Both the position numbers and the translations under genes were made by a program. A model generated the notes under the pieces. The model was given only the letters and a program-made list of their open reading frames with translations. It searched no databases and was not told the origin of the DNA. Positions 42,498-51,023 of a stretch of 64,000 nt of DNA are shown piece by piece; positions within the stretch are counted from its first letter, which is position 1, and every line of letters starts with the position of its first letter. Origin of the DNA: Novosphingobium umbonatum (GTDB taxonomy: Bacteria; Pseudomonadota; Alphaproteobacteria; Sphingomonadales; Sphingomonadaceae); contig NZ_SACO01000010.1 in assembly GCF_004005905.1 (NCBI RefSeq), positions 62,001 to 126,000 of the forward strand. Reading direction: 5' to 3'.

Positions 42498-42710
42498 TTA
42501 AGAAGTTTTGCGATCCAAAACCTGTGCCGCCGCCTCCTTCGCAATCGGCGATAGGTCTTGCATGTCGATCTCGCGCAAGGCGGCCTTCATGCGCGGGTCC
42601 CAATAGAGGCGGATGTGCTGGGCGGTTTGTTCAACCGCCGCCGCCTCACCCTGTGCGGCAAGGTTGGCGGCGATCTGGTTGGCCATACGGATCAGGTTGT
42701 CGTGGTTCAT
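42498..42710 (-). CDS. fdsD: Formate dehydrogenase delta subunit
   Basis: A 70-residue helical protein (MNHDNLIRMANQIAANLAAQGEAAAVEQTAQHIRLYWDPRMK) matching FdsD. The delta subunit is needed for assembly or stability of NAD-dependent molybdenum formate dehydrogenases. It is last in the fds operon; its ATG overlaps the stop of fdsA. Confidence 0.9.
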   Translation of the reverse strand: MNHDNLIRMANQIAANLAAQGEAAAVEQTAQHIRLYWDPRMKAALREIDMQDLSPIAKEAAAQVLDRKTS

Positions 42711-45541
42711 TCTGCCGCCTCGATCCGGCGCGCGTGTTGCGCCTGCGCCTCATAGTCGCGCTGCCAGTCGCTGGGGCCATTGCTGGCGCTGACCTGCACG
42801 GCGGTGACTTTATATTCGGGGCAATTGGTGGCCCAATCGCTGTTGTCGGTGGTTACCACATTGGCCTGCGTAGTGGGGTGGTGGAAGGTGGTATAGACCA
42901 CGCCCGGCGCCACGCGATCAGTCACCAGAGCCCGCAGCGAGGTTTCCCCCGCGCGACTGGCCAGACGCACCCAATCCCCGCTGCTCAGCCCGCGATTTTC
43001 CGCGTCCACCGGATGGATCTCCAGCACGTCTTCCTCATGCCACACCACATTGGCGGTGCGGCGGGTTTGCGCGCCGACATTATATTGGCTCAGGATGCGC
43101 CCCGTGGTTAGCAGCAAAGGATAGCGGGGGCCGGTGCGTTCGTCGGTGGGGATGTAATCCGTCACCATGAATTTGCCTTTTCCGCGCACAAAGCCATCGA
43201 CATGCATGATCGGGCTGCCCTCGGGCGCGGCCTCGTTCACCGGCCATTGCAGGCCCCCTTCGGCCTCCAGCCTGGCATGGGACACGCCCGCAAAGCTGGG
43301 CGTCAGGCGCGCGATCTCGTCCATGATCTGGGATGAATCGCCATAGTCCCAGCCCAGACCGATGGCCTTGGCCAGCAATTGCGTGACCTGCCAATCCTCG
43401 TATCCGTTGGCTGGATCCATCACCCGCCGCACCATCTGGATGCGCCGCTCTGCATTGGTGAAAGTGCCGGTTTTCTCAAGGAAAGTGCTGCCCGGCAGGA
43501 AGACATGGGCGTAATTGGCGGTCTCGTTCAAAAACAGATCATGCACGATCACGCAGTCCATCGCGGCCAGACCAGCGGCCACATGATGGGTGTTGGGGTC
43601 GGACTGCAGAATATCCTCGCCCTGAATATAGATCGCGCGGAAAGAGCCATCCACCGCCGCATCCAGCATATTGGGAATGCGCAGGCCCGGCTCGCTGTCC
43701 AGCGCCACGCCCCATTCCGCCTCGAACAGCGCTCGCGTGGCTGCATCGGAAATATGGCGATAGCCCGACAGCTCATGCGGGAAGCTGCCCATATCGCAGG
43801 CGCCCTGCACATTGTTCTGCCCGCGCAAGGGGTTCACCCCCACGCCGCGCCGCCCGATATTGCCGGTGGCCATCGCCAGATTGGCAATTGCCATCACGGT
43901 GGAGGAGCCTTGCGCATGTTCTGTCACGCCAAGGCCGTAGTAAATGGCCCCGTTCCCGCCAGTCGCAAACAACCGCGCTGCCGCGCGCAGATCGCCCGCC
44001 GGAACCCGCGTCACCGGCTCCAAAGCCTCGGGGCTGTGCCGCGCATCGGAGACAAAGCGCGCCCAATCCTGATACTCATCCCAATCGCAACGCTCGGCGA
44101 TGAACGCCTCGTCGGCCAGCCCCTCACTCACCACCACATGGGCCAGCGCGGTCAAAACCGCCACATTGGTGCCCGGTTGCAGGGCAAGGTGATGGGCCGC
44201 CTCGACATGCGGGCTGCGCACCAGATCGATCCGGCGCGGGTCAATCACGATCAGCTTGGCGCCCTGCCTCAGCCGCTTCTTCATGCGACTAGCAAACACC
44301 GGATGCCCATCGGTGGGGTTGGCCCCGATCAGCAGGATGACGTCGCTGTCCTCTACACTGTCAAAATCCTGCGTGCCCGCGCTGGTGCCAAAGGTTTTGG
44401 ACAGGCCATAGCCGGTGGGCGAATGGCAGACCCGCGCGCAAGTATCGACATTGTTCGAGCCAAAGCCGCCGCGCACCAGTTTCTGCACCAGAAAGGCTTC
44501 CTCATTGGTGCAGCGGCTCGAGGTAATCCCGCCCAAGGCCCGCGCGCCATATTCGGCTTTGATCTTCTGCAGGCGCGCGGCGGCAAAGCTGATCGCTTCC
44601 TCCCAAGATACTTCGCGCCAAGGGTCGGTGATCTTCTCGCGGATCATCGGCTTGGTGATGCGGTCGGCATGGTTGGCATAGCCCCATGCAAAGCGGCCCT
44701 TGACGCAGCTATGCCCGCGATTGGCCTTGCCATCCTTCCACGGCACCATGCGCACCAATTGGTTGCCGCGCATCTCGGCGCGGAAGGTGCAGCCCACGCC
44801 GCAATAGGCGCAAGTGGTGATCACCGCGCGCTCGGGCTTGCCGATTTCCTTCACCGATTTTTCGGTCAAGGCCGCCGTCGGGCAGGCCTGCACACAGGCC
44901 CCGCAGGACACGCATTCGCTGGAGAGGAAATCATCCCCCGCCGCGCCTGCCGAGACTTTGGAAGCAAACCCGCGCCCCTCGATCGTCAGCGCGAAAGTGC
45001 CCTGCACCTCTTCACAAGCCCGCACGCAGCGCGAGCAGGTGATGCATTTGTCGAGCGCAAAGCTGAAATAGGGGTTCGAAACATCGGGCACCTGCCCCAG
45101 ATGGTTGGCGCCATCATAGCCATAGCGCACATCGCGCAGGCCCACTTGCGCGGCGGTGTCCTGCAATTCGCAATCATTATTGGCCGCGCAGGTCAGGCAA
45201 TCGAGCGGGTGGTCGGAGATATACAGCTCCATCACCCCGCGCCGGATTTTCTCCAGCCTTGGCGTCTGGGTTTTGACCACCATGCCCGCCGCCACCGGCG
45301 TGGTGCAGGATGCGGGAAGCCCCCGCGCGCCATCGATCTCCACCAGACACATCCGGCACGAGCCAAAGGCCTCCACGCTGTCGGTGGCGCAGAGCTTGGG
45401 GATGGCGCCGCCGATTTCCGCAGCGGCGCGCATCACGCTGGTGCCCGCGGGCACGGTAACGGCGCGGCCATCAATGGTCAGCGTGACATCGGGGCCAGTC
45501 TTGGCGGGCGTGCCGAAATCGGGCTGGGGCTGATAGGTCAC
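42707..45541 (-). CDS. fdsA: NAD-dependent formate dehydrogenase alpha subunit (molybdopterin)
   Basis: A protein of 944 residues from GTG 45541, which overlaps the mobA stop (GTGA). The N-terminal [2Fe-2S] domain (CATDSVEAFGSCRMCLVEID) is followed by the His-Cys cluster region, a two-[4Fe-4S] ferredoxin segment (CITCSRCVRACEEVQG and CVSCGACVQACPTAAL) and the [4Fe-4S]/molybdopterin part CAYCGVGCTF. The catalytic Mo ligand is Cys372 in RVCHSPTGYG, not selenocysteine. The C-terminus binds the second guanine dinucleotide. It oxidises formate to CO2 and passes electrons to FdsB. Confidence 0.94.
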   Translation of the reverse strand: MTYQPQPDFGTPAKTGPDVTLTIDGRAVTVPAGTSVMRAAAEIGGAIPKLCATDSVEAFGSCRMCLVEIDGARGLPASCTTPVAAGMVVKTQTPRLEKIRRGVMELYISDHPLDCLTCAANNDCELQDTAAQVGLRDVRYGYDGANHLGQVPDVSNPYFSFALDKCITCSRCVRACEEVQGTFALTIEGRGFASKVSAGAAGDDFLSSECVSCGACVQACPTAALTEKSVKEIGKPERAVITTCAYCGVGCTFRAEMRGNQLVRMVPWKDGKANRGHSCVKGRFAWGYANHADRITKPMIREKITDPWREVSWEEAISFAAARLQKIKAEYGARALGGITSSRCTNEEAFLVQKLVRGGFGSNNVDTCARVCHSPTGYGLSKTFGTSAGTQDFDSVEDSDVILLIGANPTDGHPVFASRMKKRLRQGAKLIVIDPRRIDLVRSPHVEAAHHLALQPGTNVAVLTALAHVVVSEGLADEAFIAERCDWDEYQDWARFVSDARHSPEALEPVTRVPAGDLRAAARLFATGGNGAIYYGLGVTEHAQGSSTVMAIANLAMATGNIGRRGVGVNPLRGQNNVQGACDMGSFPHELSGYRHISDAATRALFEAEWGVALDSEPGLRIPNMLDAAVDGSFRAIYIQGEDILQSDPNTHHVAAGLAAMDCVIVHDLFLNETANYAHVFLPGSTFLEKTGTFTNAERRIQMVRRVMDPANGYEDWQVTQLLAKAIGLGWDYGDSSQIMDEIARLTPSFAGVSHARLEAEGGLQWPVNEAAPEGSPIMHVDGFVRGKGKFMVTDYIPTDERTGPRYPLLLTTGRILSQYNVGAQTRRTANVVWHEEDVLEIHPVDAENRGLSSGDWVRLASRAGETSLRALVTDRVAPGVVYTTFHHPTTQANVVTTDNSDWATNCPEYKVTAVQVSASNGPSDWQRDYEAQAQHARRIEAAE

Positions 45542-46071
45542 AGCGGCAATCTCCCATGATGTTCCAAGGCGGCCAGATCTTGCGGCGTGTTGATATTGGC
45601 GGGGGGCTGGGCCAGTTCCACCGCCCGCGCCCCGCAAGCCTGCGCCAGAGCGCGCAAAGAATGGCGGCCATCCCCGCGCAGCAGCACCTCGATTGTGCGG
45701 CAGATTTCCACCGGCCACAGGCCGATCACCGGTTGGCTGGCGACATAGGACGGGCCGGGGTAAAGTTGACCCAGCAGCCCTTCGCCCACCAAGCCATCCA
45801 CCGGCAGGCTGAGCACTTGCGTAAAGCCGCGTTCGCGGGCGAAATGCAAAGCTGCGGCCAGCCCGCCCAGCGGCCCCATACCGGGCGCGGGCCAGTCGGG
45901 CAGGCAGGGCACCGAAGCTTCCTCTCGCCCGACCACCACCACCGCGCGGCATTGGCGGGCCAAAGTGGCAATCGCGCGCTCGATCAGGGGCACGCCATCG
46001 AGCAGCGCCAGCGCCTTGTCCGAGCCAAAGCGCGAGGAGCGCCCGCCTGCCAGCACCGCGCCGAGGATCAT
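45538..46071 (-). CDS. mobA: Molybdenum cofactor guanylyltransferase
   Basis: A protein of 177 residues from ATG 46071. The GTP-binding signature LAGGRSSRFGSDKALALLDG opens the protein, and GPLGGLAAAL and LPVDGLVGEGLL follow. It adds GMP to molybdopterin, making the bis-MGD form needed by FdsA. It overlaps both neighbours by four bases, so it is built into the fds operon between fdsB and fdsA. It is slightly shorter than typical MobA (about 190 residues). Confidence 0.88.
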   Translation of the reverse strand: MILGAVLAGGRSSRFGSDKALALLDGVPLIERAIATLARQCRAVVVVGREEASVPCLPDWPAPGMGPLGGLAAALHFARERGFTQVLSLPVDGLVGEGLLGQLYPGPSYVASQPVIGLWPVEICRTIEVLLRGDGRHSLRALAQACGARAVELAQPPANINTPQDLAALEHHGRLPL

Positions 46072-47588
46072 GAGAAGTCCTCCGGCCAATGCTTCAGCGC
46101 AGACAGCACCGGATAGGGCGCAAAGCCGCCAAGCGCACAGAGCGAGCCGAATTTCATCGTCTCGCACAGGTCTTCCAGCAGCGCGATGTCCTCCTCGCGC
46201 TGGCGGGGGCTTTTGCGGGCATTATGCATCTGGGGCAGGGCGCTGACCTTATCCACGCCGCTGCGCCCTTCGCGTAAGGCATCGATCAGCTCCACCCCGC
46301 GCGTGCTGCCAAGGCGGCAGGGCGTGCATTTGCCGCAGCTTTCCGCCGCGCAAAATTCCATCGCAAAACGGGCCAATGCGCCCATGTCGGCCGTGTCATC
46401 CCATACCACCACCCCGCCATGGCCGATCAGCGCATCGGCGCGGGCATAGGCTTCATAGTCAAAGGGAATGTCGAATTGTTCGGGCGTTAAATAGGCGCCC
46501 AAAGGCCCGCCCACCTGCACCGCCTTCACCGGCCTGCCGCTCGCTGTGCCGCCGCCAATCGTATAGACCAGATCATGCAGCGAAATGCCAAAAGCGGTTT
46601 CGTAAAGCCCGCCATGCTTGATATTGCCCGCCAGCTGGATCGGCTTGGTGCCAAGGCTGCGGTCCACGCCAAGGGCGGCATATTCCGCCGCCCCGCCTTC
46701 GGACAGGATGTGCGGGATCGCGGCGATGGTCAGCACATTGTTGACCACCGTGGGGCAGCCGAACAGGCCCTCCAGCGCGGGCAAAGGCGGCTTGGCGCGC
46801 ACCACGCCGCGCTTGCCCTCGATGGAATTGAGCAGCGCGGTTTCCTCGCCGCAGACATAGGCGCCCGCGCCCTCGCGGACCTCCATATGCAAAGGTGCGA
46901 TGATGTCGGCGGCCAGTTCGATCGCCGCGCGCAGCTTGGCAATGGCATGGGGATATTCGCTGCGGGTGTAGATATAGGCGGTCTGCGCCCCCACCGCATG
47001 GGCGGCAATCGCCAGACCTTCGATGAGCTGGAAGGGATCGCCCTCCATCAACATCCGGTCGGCAAAGGTGCCACTATCGCCTTCATCGGCGTTGCAGACG
47101 ACATATTTGCGCGTTGCCTGCGCGTTGGCCACGGTGCGCCATTTGATGCCCGCCGGAAAGCCCGCGCCCCCGCGCCCGCGCAGGCCCGATTGCGTGACCT
47201 CCTCGATCACCTGATCGCCGCTCATGCCTTGCGCACGGCGCAGGCCAGCCCAGCCGCCGCTGGCCTCGTAATCGGGCAGGCTCAAGGGGCGGGTCTTGCC
47301 AGCGCGGGCAAAGGTCAGGCGTTGCTGGGGCTTGATAAAGGGATGTTCTGCGACGGGGCCAATGTTGAGCGCGCTGCTGCCATCCAGAATGGCCGCCACA
47401 TCGCCGAGCGTGGCGGGGCCATAGCCGATCCCGTCCACCTCGACCAAGGGTTCGAGCCAATGCATGCCCCAGCTGCTGGTCCGTTCCACCACGCAACCGG
47501 CTTCGGCAAAGGCCTTGGCCAAGGCATCGGCCCCCAAGGCAAGGGCGAGGCTATCGTCGGAAATCCGGATGTTGCGAGGGGAGGTCAT
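46068..47588 (-). CDS. fdsB: NAD-dependent formate dehydrogenase beta subunit
   Basis: A 506-residue NuoF-like flavoprotein. An N-terminal thioredoxin-like [2Fe-2S]-type segment covers about residues 1-100. The NADH/FMN-binding GLRGRGGAGFPAGIKW, VVCNADEGDSGTFADR and AYIYTRSEYP come next, and the [4Fe-4S] ligands are in ESCGKCTPCRLGSTRG near residue 425. It hands electrons from formate to NAD+. The first Cys pair expected in a functional N-terminal cluster is not obvious. Overlaps fdsG and mobA. Confidence 0.92.
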   Translation of the reverse strand: MTSPRNIRISDDSLALALGADALAKAFAEAGCVVERTSSWGMHWLEPLVEVDGIGYGPATLGDVAAILDGSSALNIGPVAEHPFIKPQQRLTFARAGKTRPLSLPDYEASGGWAGLRRAQGMSGDQVIEEVTQSGLRGRGGAGFPAGIKWRTVANAQATRKYVVCNADEGDSGTFADRMLMEGDPFQLIEGLAIAAHAVGAQTAYIYTRSEYPHAIAKLRAAIELAADIIAPLHMEVREGAGAYVCGEETALLNSIEGKRGVVRAKPPLPALEGLFGCPTVVNNVLTIAAIPHILSEGGAAEYAALGVDRSLGTKPIQLAGNIKHGGLYETAFGISLHDLVYTIGGGTASGRPVKAVQVGGPLGAYLTPEQFDIPFDYEAYARADALIGHGGVVVWDDTADMGALARFAMEFCAAESCGKCTPCRLGSTRGVELIDALREGRSGVDKVSALPQMHNARKSPRQREEDIALLEDLCETMKFGSLCALGGFAPYPVLSALKHWPEDFS

Positions 47589-48016
47589 AGAGAGGCCACC
47601 ATTTGTGCCAGCTTGTCGGCATCCAGGCGGGCTTGTAGCTGTTCACCTACAAGCCCGTTCACCACCCGTGCCGCCGGACCCACGCTGCATAGTCCAAGGC
47701 AATAAACGGTCTGGATGCGGATGGTGTTCCCGGCCAATTGTTCGGCCTGCGCCACCAGAGCTTCTACGCCCCGCGCCTGACAGGCCTCTGCGCGGCACAG
47801 CTGGATACAGGGGCGCGGGTCGGGCTGTTCGGTGAAATCGTGGTAAAAGCTGACCACCCCATGCACCTCGGCCCGGCTCAGGTTGAGCGCCTGCGCAATC
47901 GCCTCCTGCGCCTGCGCCGAAACACAGCCAAACGCCGCCTGCACGTCATGCAAAATCGGCAGCAATGGCCCTTCAACGCCCATATGACGCGACAGGATAG
48001 CGGAGAGGTCAGGCAT
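47585..48016 (-). CDS. fdsG: NAD-dependent formate dehydrogenase gamma subunit
   Basis: A 143-residue NuoE-like thioredoxin-fold protein. It has four Cys in CIQLCRAEACQARG and VYCLGLCSVGPA, the [2Fe-2S] ligands being the two Cys of the first pattern start and the pair in the second. It pairs with FdsB to form the diaphorase part of the enzyme. It is first gene of the operon fdsG-fdsB-mobA-fdsA-fdsD. Confidence 0.92.
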   Translation of the reverse strand: MPDLSAILSRHMGVEGPLLPILHDVQAAFGCVSAQAQEAIAQALNLSRAEVHGVVSFYHDFTEQPDPRPCIQLCRAEACQARGVEALVAQAEQLAGNTIRIQTVYCLGLCSVGPAARVVNGLVGEQLQARLDADKLAQMVASL

Positions 48017-48021
48017 GGGGG

Positions 48022-48396
48022 TTAGCCCGCGTTGGGCGCATAGGCGCAGATCTTGTTACCATCGGTATCGCGCACATAGGCGCCATATTGCGCACCGGGC
48101 GAATTGGGGCGCACGCCGGGCGTGCCTTCACACGTGCCGCCATGGGCCAGCGCGGCGGCGTGGAACGCGTTCACTTCGTCATAGGACTTGGCCTTGAAAC
48201 CGAGGGTGAAGCCGTTGGAGGGCGTGGTGGCTTCGCCATTGGCGGGGCGGGCGACAATCAGAGCGCCTTCATCGGAACGGAACAGGGTGCCATGGGGCAG
48301 CGCCAGCGCCTCATAACCCAGCGTGCCCAGTACGGCACCGTAAAAGGCCCGCGAGGCGTCAATATCATTGGTGCCCAGATAGCAATGGGTGAACAT
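48022..48396 (-). CDS. VOC-family (glyoxalase/bleomycin-resistance-like) protein
   Basis: A 124-residue single-domain VOC protein: THCYLGTNDIDASRAFYGAVLGTLGYE, LGFKAKSYDEVNAFHAAALAHGGTCEG and YVRDTDGNKICAYAP. The His and Glu metal ligands of true glyoxalases are only partly kept. Such proteins act as isomerases, dioxygenases or binding proteins; the function here is not readable. It lies five bases upstream of fdsG, so the operon may begin here. Confidence 0.8.
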   Translation of the reverse strand: MFTHCYLGTNDIDASRAFYGAVLGTLGYEALALPHGTLFRSDEGALIVARPANGEATTPSNGFTLGFKAKSYDEVNAFHAAALAHGGTCEGTPGVRPNSPGAQYGAYVRDTDGNKICAYAPNAG

Positions 48397-48652
48397 CGTC
48401 TCTCTCCTGTCTGGCCGATGCTGAATCGGAACGCGTCATGCTCGGCCATTTTGTTTGCATTGCTTACAAAATGGAGGCGGGCCGCGTCAACGCCCGATCG
48501 CCATGCATCGGCAAATTCCTCTTCGGTTTTGCGCCTATGGCCCCAACTTGGCAAGCTTCTCCGAGGCTTGCCCCAAGGTTGATGCTGTGTTGACGATTCA
48601 AGGCTTGCCAACCGCTTTGCTCTGGTCTAGTGGCAGCGCCTCACCGCAGGAT

Positions 48653-48726
48653 GGCCCGATGGCGGAGTGGTGACGCAGCGGATTGCAAATCCGTGCACGC
48701 CGGTTCGATTCCGGCTCGGGCCTCCA
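48653..48726 (+). tRNA. tRNA-Cys (GCA)
   Basis: The acceptor stem GGCCCGA (48653-48659) pairs with TCGGGCC (48716-48722); CCA is encoded at 48724-48726. The anticodon loop TTGCAAA has anticodon GCA, with stem GCGGA/TCCGT. The T arm is CGCCGGTTCGATTCCGGC. The 3' 19 bases form part of the integration site of the downstream element and remain intact. Confidence 0.97.
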
Positions 48727-48729
48727 TTT
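48708..48729. repeat. attL: 22-bp direct repeat in tRNA-Cys
   Basis: The 22 bases from A48708 to T48729 cover the 3' part of tRNA-Cys plus three bases and recur exactly at 57385-57406. The bases on either side differ (G then A here; T then C there), so the repeat length is exactly 22. This is the usual signature of tyrosine-recombinase integration into a tRNA gene. Confidence 0.92.
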
Positions 48730-48868
48730 ATTTCGAAAATATCCTGCAAAAACAGCTTGTTGGAAGATGGGGCTACGTGCCTTCCCAACATTAAATCCCA
48801 CATCGAAACGCGCTTGGCCGCGACGCTAAGCGAAGCTAGGCGTAAATATCAGGTAGCTTGCGCTTTGC

Positions 48869-48898
48869 GTTATGCAAGGCATAACTAGATGGCTCTAG
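48869..48898. promoter_or_regulatory. Paired palindromes ahead of the first cargo gene
   Basis: GTTATGC-AAG-GCATAAC (48869-48885) overlaps CTAGA-TGGC-TCTAG (48885-48898). Both are perfect inverted repeats, immediately before the ribosome site of the gene starting at 48914. They are likely operator or transcript-stability elements of the island. Confidence 0.35.
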
Positions 48899-48913
48899 CT
48901 AAGGGGGGCTACC

Positions 48914-49390
48914 ATGATTTTTCTCGCATTGCTCGCAGCCGCACCGGCATCGGGACAAGGCCCGCAGCTTTGGCAATCATTTTTCAGCGTCAGCATGGAC
49001 CGTATTGGGACCTACCCCTTGTGCGAAAGCCCCGACACACCGCCTGAAAAGATCTGTGCCAACAAACTCGATGGCATGATTACCTTCGATTTGCGGACAC
49101 CCCCCAAATACCTAACGCGGAATATCTGGGTTGATCTTGGTGCCGATGGCAAACCAATGCACGCGAGTGCGAGAACAAGTGGGGTTGCTGGGCAAGAGGA
49201 TGTCTTGAAAGCCTTGAAATTGAGGTATGGTCAGCCCAAGGTCATCAAGGTCGAACAAGTTCACAATGCCTTCAACGCATCGTTTCCCTCGATCCATGCT
49301 CGATGGGTTTTGCCGAATAAAGCGCGAGTCGATTTTGTAGGTGTGACGGATAATATCGAGGAGGGTGAGGTGAATTGGTGGGCGCCGTAA
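48914..49390 (+). CDS. Exported island protein of unknown function (cargo 1)
   Basis: A 158-residue protein with a short signal peptide (MIFLALLAAAPASGQG) and a mature part of about 142 residues. It has two Cys (LCESPD and KICANK), which could form a disulfide, and a beta-rich look. A strong GGGGGG-type ribosome site precedes ATG 48914. I do not recognise the family. Less GC-rich than the chromosome around it, which fits its place as the first gene inside the integrated element. Confidence 0.65.
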   Translation: MIFLALLAAAPASGQGPQLWQSFFSVSMDRIGTYPLCESPDTPPEKICANKLDGMITFDLRTPPKYLTRNIWVDLGADGKPMHASARTSGVAGQEDVLKALKLRYGQPKVIKVEQVHNAFNASFPSIHARWVLPNKARVDFVGVTDNIEEGEVNWWAP

Positions 49391-49721
49391 TGCGCTCCCA
49401 CTCCCCTCAAACTGGTATGCGGCAATCCATAGCGCTTTGCTCTGGGGAGACTGTTCAGAGAATGGTTGCCCACATCGAGTTAGACCAACGCCGGTAAAAG
49501 TTTGATAGCCTTATCATCGTTAGCGATCATGTCTTCCTGCTAAGGCAGTGCACCAGCGGCCAGCCGCAACGGTATTGCTCATGACTGTGACAAAAGATGA
49601 CAGAACATGACAGCAATCTAGGTCGTGAACCCATAAACGGGAATGCCCGCAGCTGATTGGAAGGAAGTCGTTTCATCTCAAGCACGGACAGGCTAAATCC
49701 GTGCGATAGCGACGGAGGAAA
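49391..49721. other. Intergenic region between the two cargo genes
   Basis: No gene is visible in these 331 bases. Three TGACA pentamers sit at exactly 10-base spacing (49588, 49598, 49608), so on one face of the helix. A perfect stem GCACGGA-N9-TCCGTGC (49682-49704) lies just before the GGAGG ribosome site of the next gene. Both suggest regulated expression of cargo 2. Confidence 0.5.
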
Positions 49722-50156
49722 ATGAGGTACGCCCTATCAATCTGCCTTTTGGCCTCTGCACTAGGCAGCTCCAGCGCGTGCTGTGCTCCGCCTAGCGAGG
49801 CACATAACCCAAGACGGTTCACGCTCATCTGCAAGAGCCAAAAAGTGCCGCTGCCGCCGATCGCTATGTGGGTCACAGATGTGAACCTAGATTTGCTTAC
49901 TTACTATGTGGACAGCCAGTTCGGTGGGCCAAATGAGATCGCTTCTGACGACGGCAATCGGATAATATTTCTGCGGTGGGGCCGTGGCGTTCATGGACTC
50001 CCAATGGCAACCCAAGAGGCCTTTGATCGACAAAACGGGCATTGGTATTTTTCGGTGCGAACGGACGGCGCCGCTACACCGTCAGATGCCGTCTGCACTA
50101 TAACACCTCCCCGCGAGAAGTTTCGGGCTGACGTGAAATTTGCTGCGCCACGCTGA
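49722..50156 (+). CDS. Exported island protein of unknown function (cargo 2)
   Basis: A 144-residue protein with a hydrophobic leader (ALSICLLASALGSSSACCAPP); the SSAC|C could be a weak lipobox, so it may be a lipoprotein. The mature part has a Cys in LICKSQK and another in AVCTITPP. It begins after a GGAGG site three bases from ATG. No family recognised. Like cargo 1 it is short, exported and plus-strand, opposite to the replication genes, as accessory (moron-type) genes often are. Confidence 0.6.
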   Translation: MRYALSICLLASALGSSSACCAPPSEAHNPRRFTLICKSQKVPLPPIAMWVTDVNLDLLTYYVDSQFGGPNEIASDDGNRIIFLRWGRGVHGLPMATQEAFDRQNGHWYFSVRTDGAATPSDAVCTITPPREKFRADVKFAAPR

Positions 50157-50235
50157 GTTCGTCCGCATGTCCGCATTTCGATCGAATGCCAACTGATCGC
50201 TTCCCTGCCGCGCCAAACTCTGATTCGGCGGTGGT

Positions 50236-51001
50236 ATGAGCCGATATGATCTGACCGACTTCGAGTGGCGTGTGATCGAACCGCTTTTGCCTAACAAGCC
50301 GCGAGGCGTGCCGCGTGTCGACGACCGCCGCGTGCTGAATGGCATCTTCTGGGTTCTGCGATCTGGAGCTCCATGGCGGACCTGCCGGAGCGATATGGGC
50401 CGCGCACCACCTGCTACAATCGCTTCGTGCGTTGGCGGAAAGCGGACGTGTGGGACCGGATGATGGACGCGATCACCGCCGCCCACGACGGCGACATCCA
50501 GATGATCGACAGCACGTCCGTTCGCGTCCACCAGCAGGCCGCGACGGCAAAAAGGGGGATCGAGATTATTGTCTCGGTCGTTCTCGAGGCGGGCTCACCA
50601 CCAAAATCCACGCGGTCGTCGATGGGCAAGGCCTACCGATCCGGCTGAGCCTGACCGCTGGGCAAAGCCATGATGGTCAAGCTGCCGATGAGTTGCTCGC
50701 CCATGTCGGCGCAGGAACAATCGTGCTGGCCGACAAGGCCTATGATGCCGATCGCATTCGAGCATCCCTCCGCGAGAAAGGCGCTTTCGCCAATATCCCG
50801 CCCAAAGCCAACCGGCGTTCGAAGCCCTATTTCAGCACGTGGCTCTATCGTGAGCGGAACCTGATTGAGCGCTTCTTTTCTAAGCTGAAGCACTTCCGCC
50901 GCGTGGCAACGCGCTATGACAAGTTGGCCGAAAACTTCCTCGCCATGGTCCAACTCGCATCAATGCGCCTGTGGCTCAGAGTTTATGAGTCTACGGCCTA
51001 G
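50236..51001 (+). pseudogene. IS5-family (IS427-like) transposase, frame-disrupted
   Basis: The DDE transposase reading is split over three frames. Frame 1 covers residues MSRYDLTDFEWRVIEPLLPN to GAPWR; near 50377-50383 one G appears lost from the expected CGGGACCTG, so the text resumes in another frame as DLPERYGPRTTCYNRF. It shifts by -1 again at A-AAA-AGG (50549-50555) into GDRDYCLGRSRGGLTTKIHAV. The second shift is the programmed slip usual for this IS group; the first is a true lesion, so the element is probably dead. Imperfect terminal symmetry is seen (AAACTCTGA 50215-50223 and its complement 50976-50984), but the outer ends are not resolved. Confidence 0.85.
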
Positions 51002-51023
51002 CCGTTGCGGCTTATGGTGATCC

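Noticed and set aside
43379..45559. Long plus-strand open frame opposite fdsA
   Set aside because: Antisense shadow of a well-supported molybdoenzyme gene; His/Arg/Gly-rich text without motifs.
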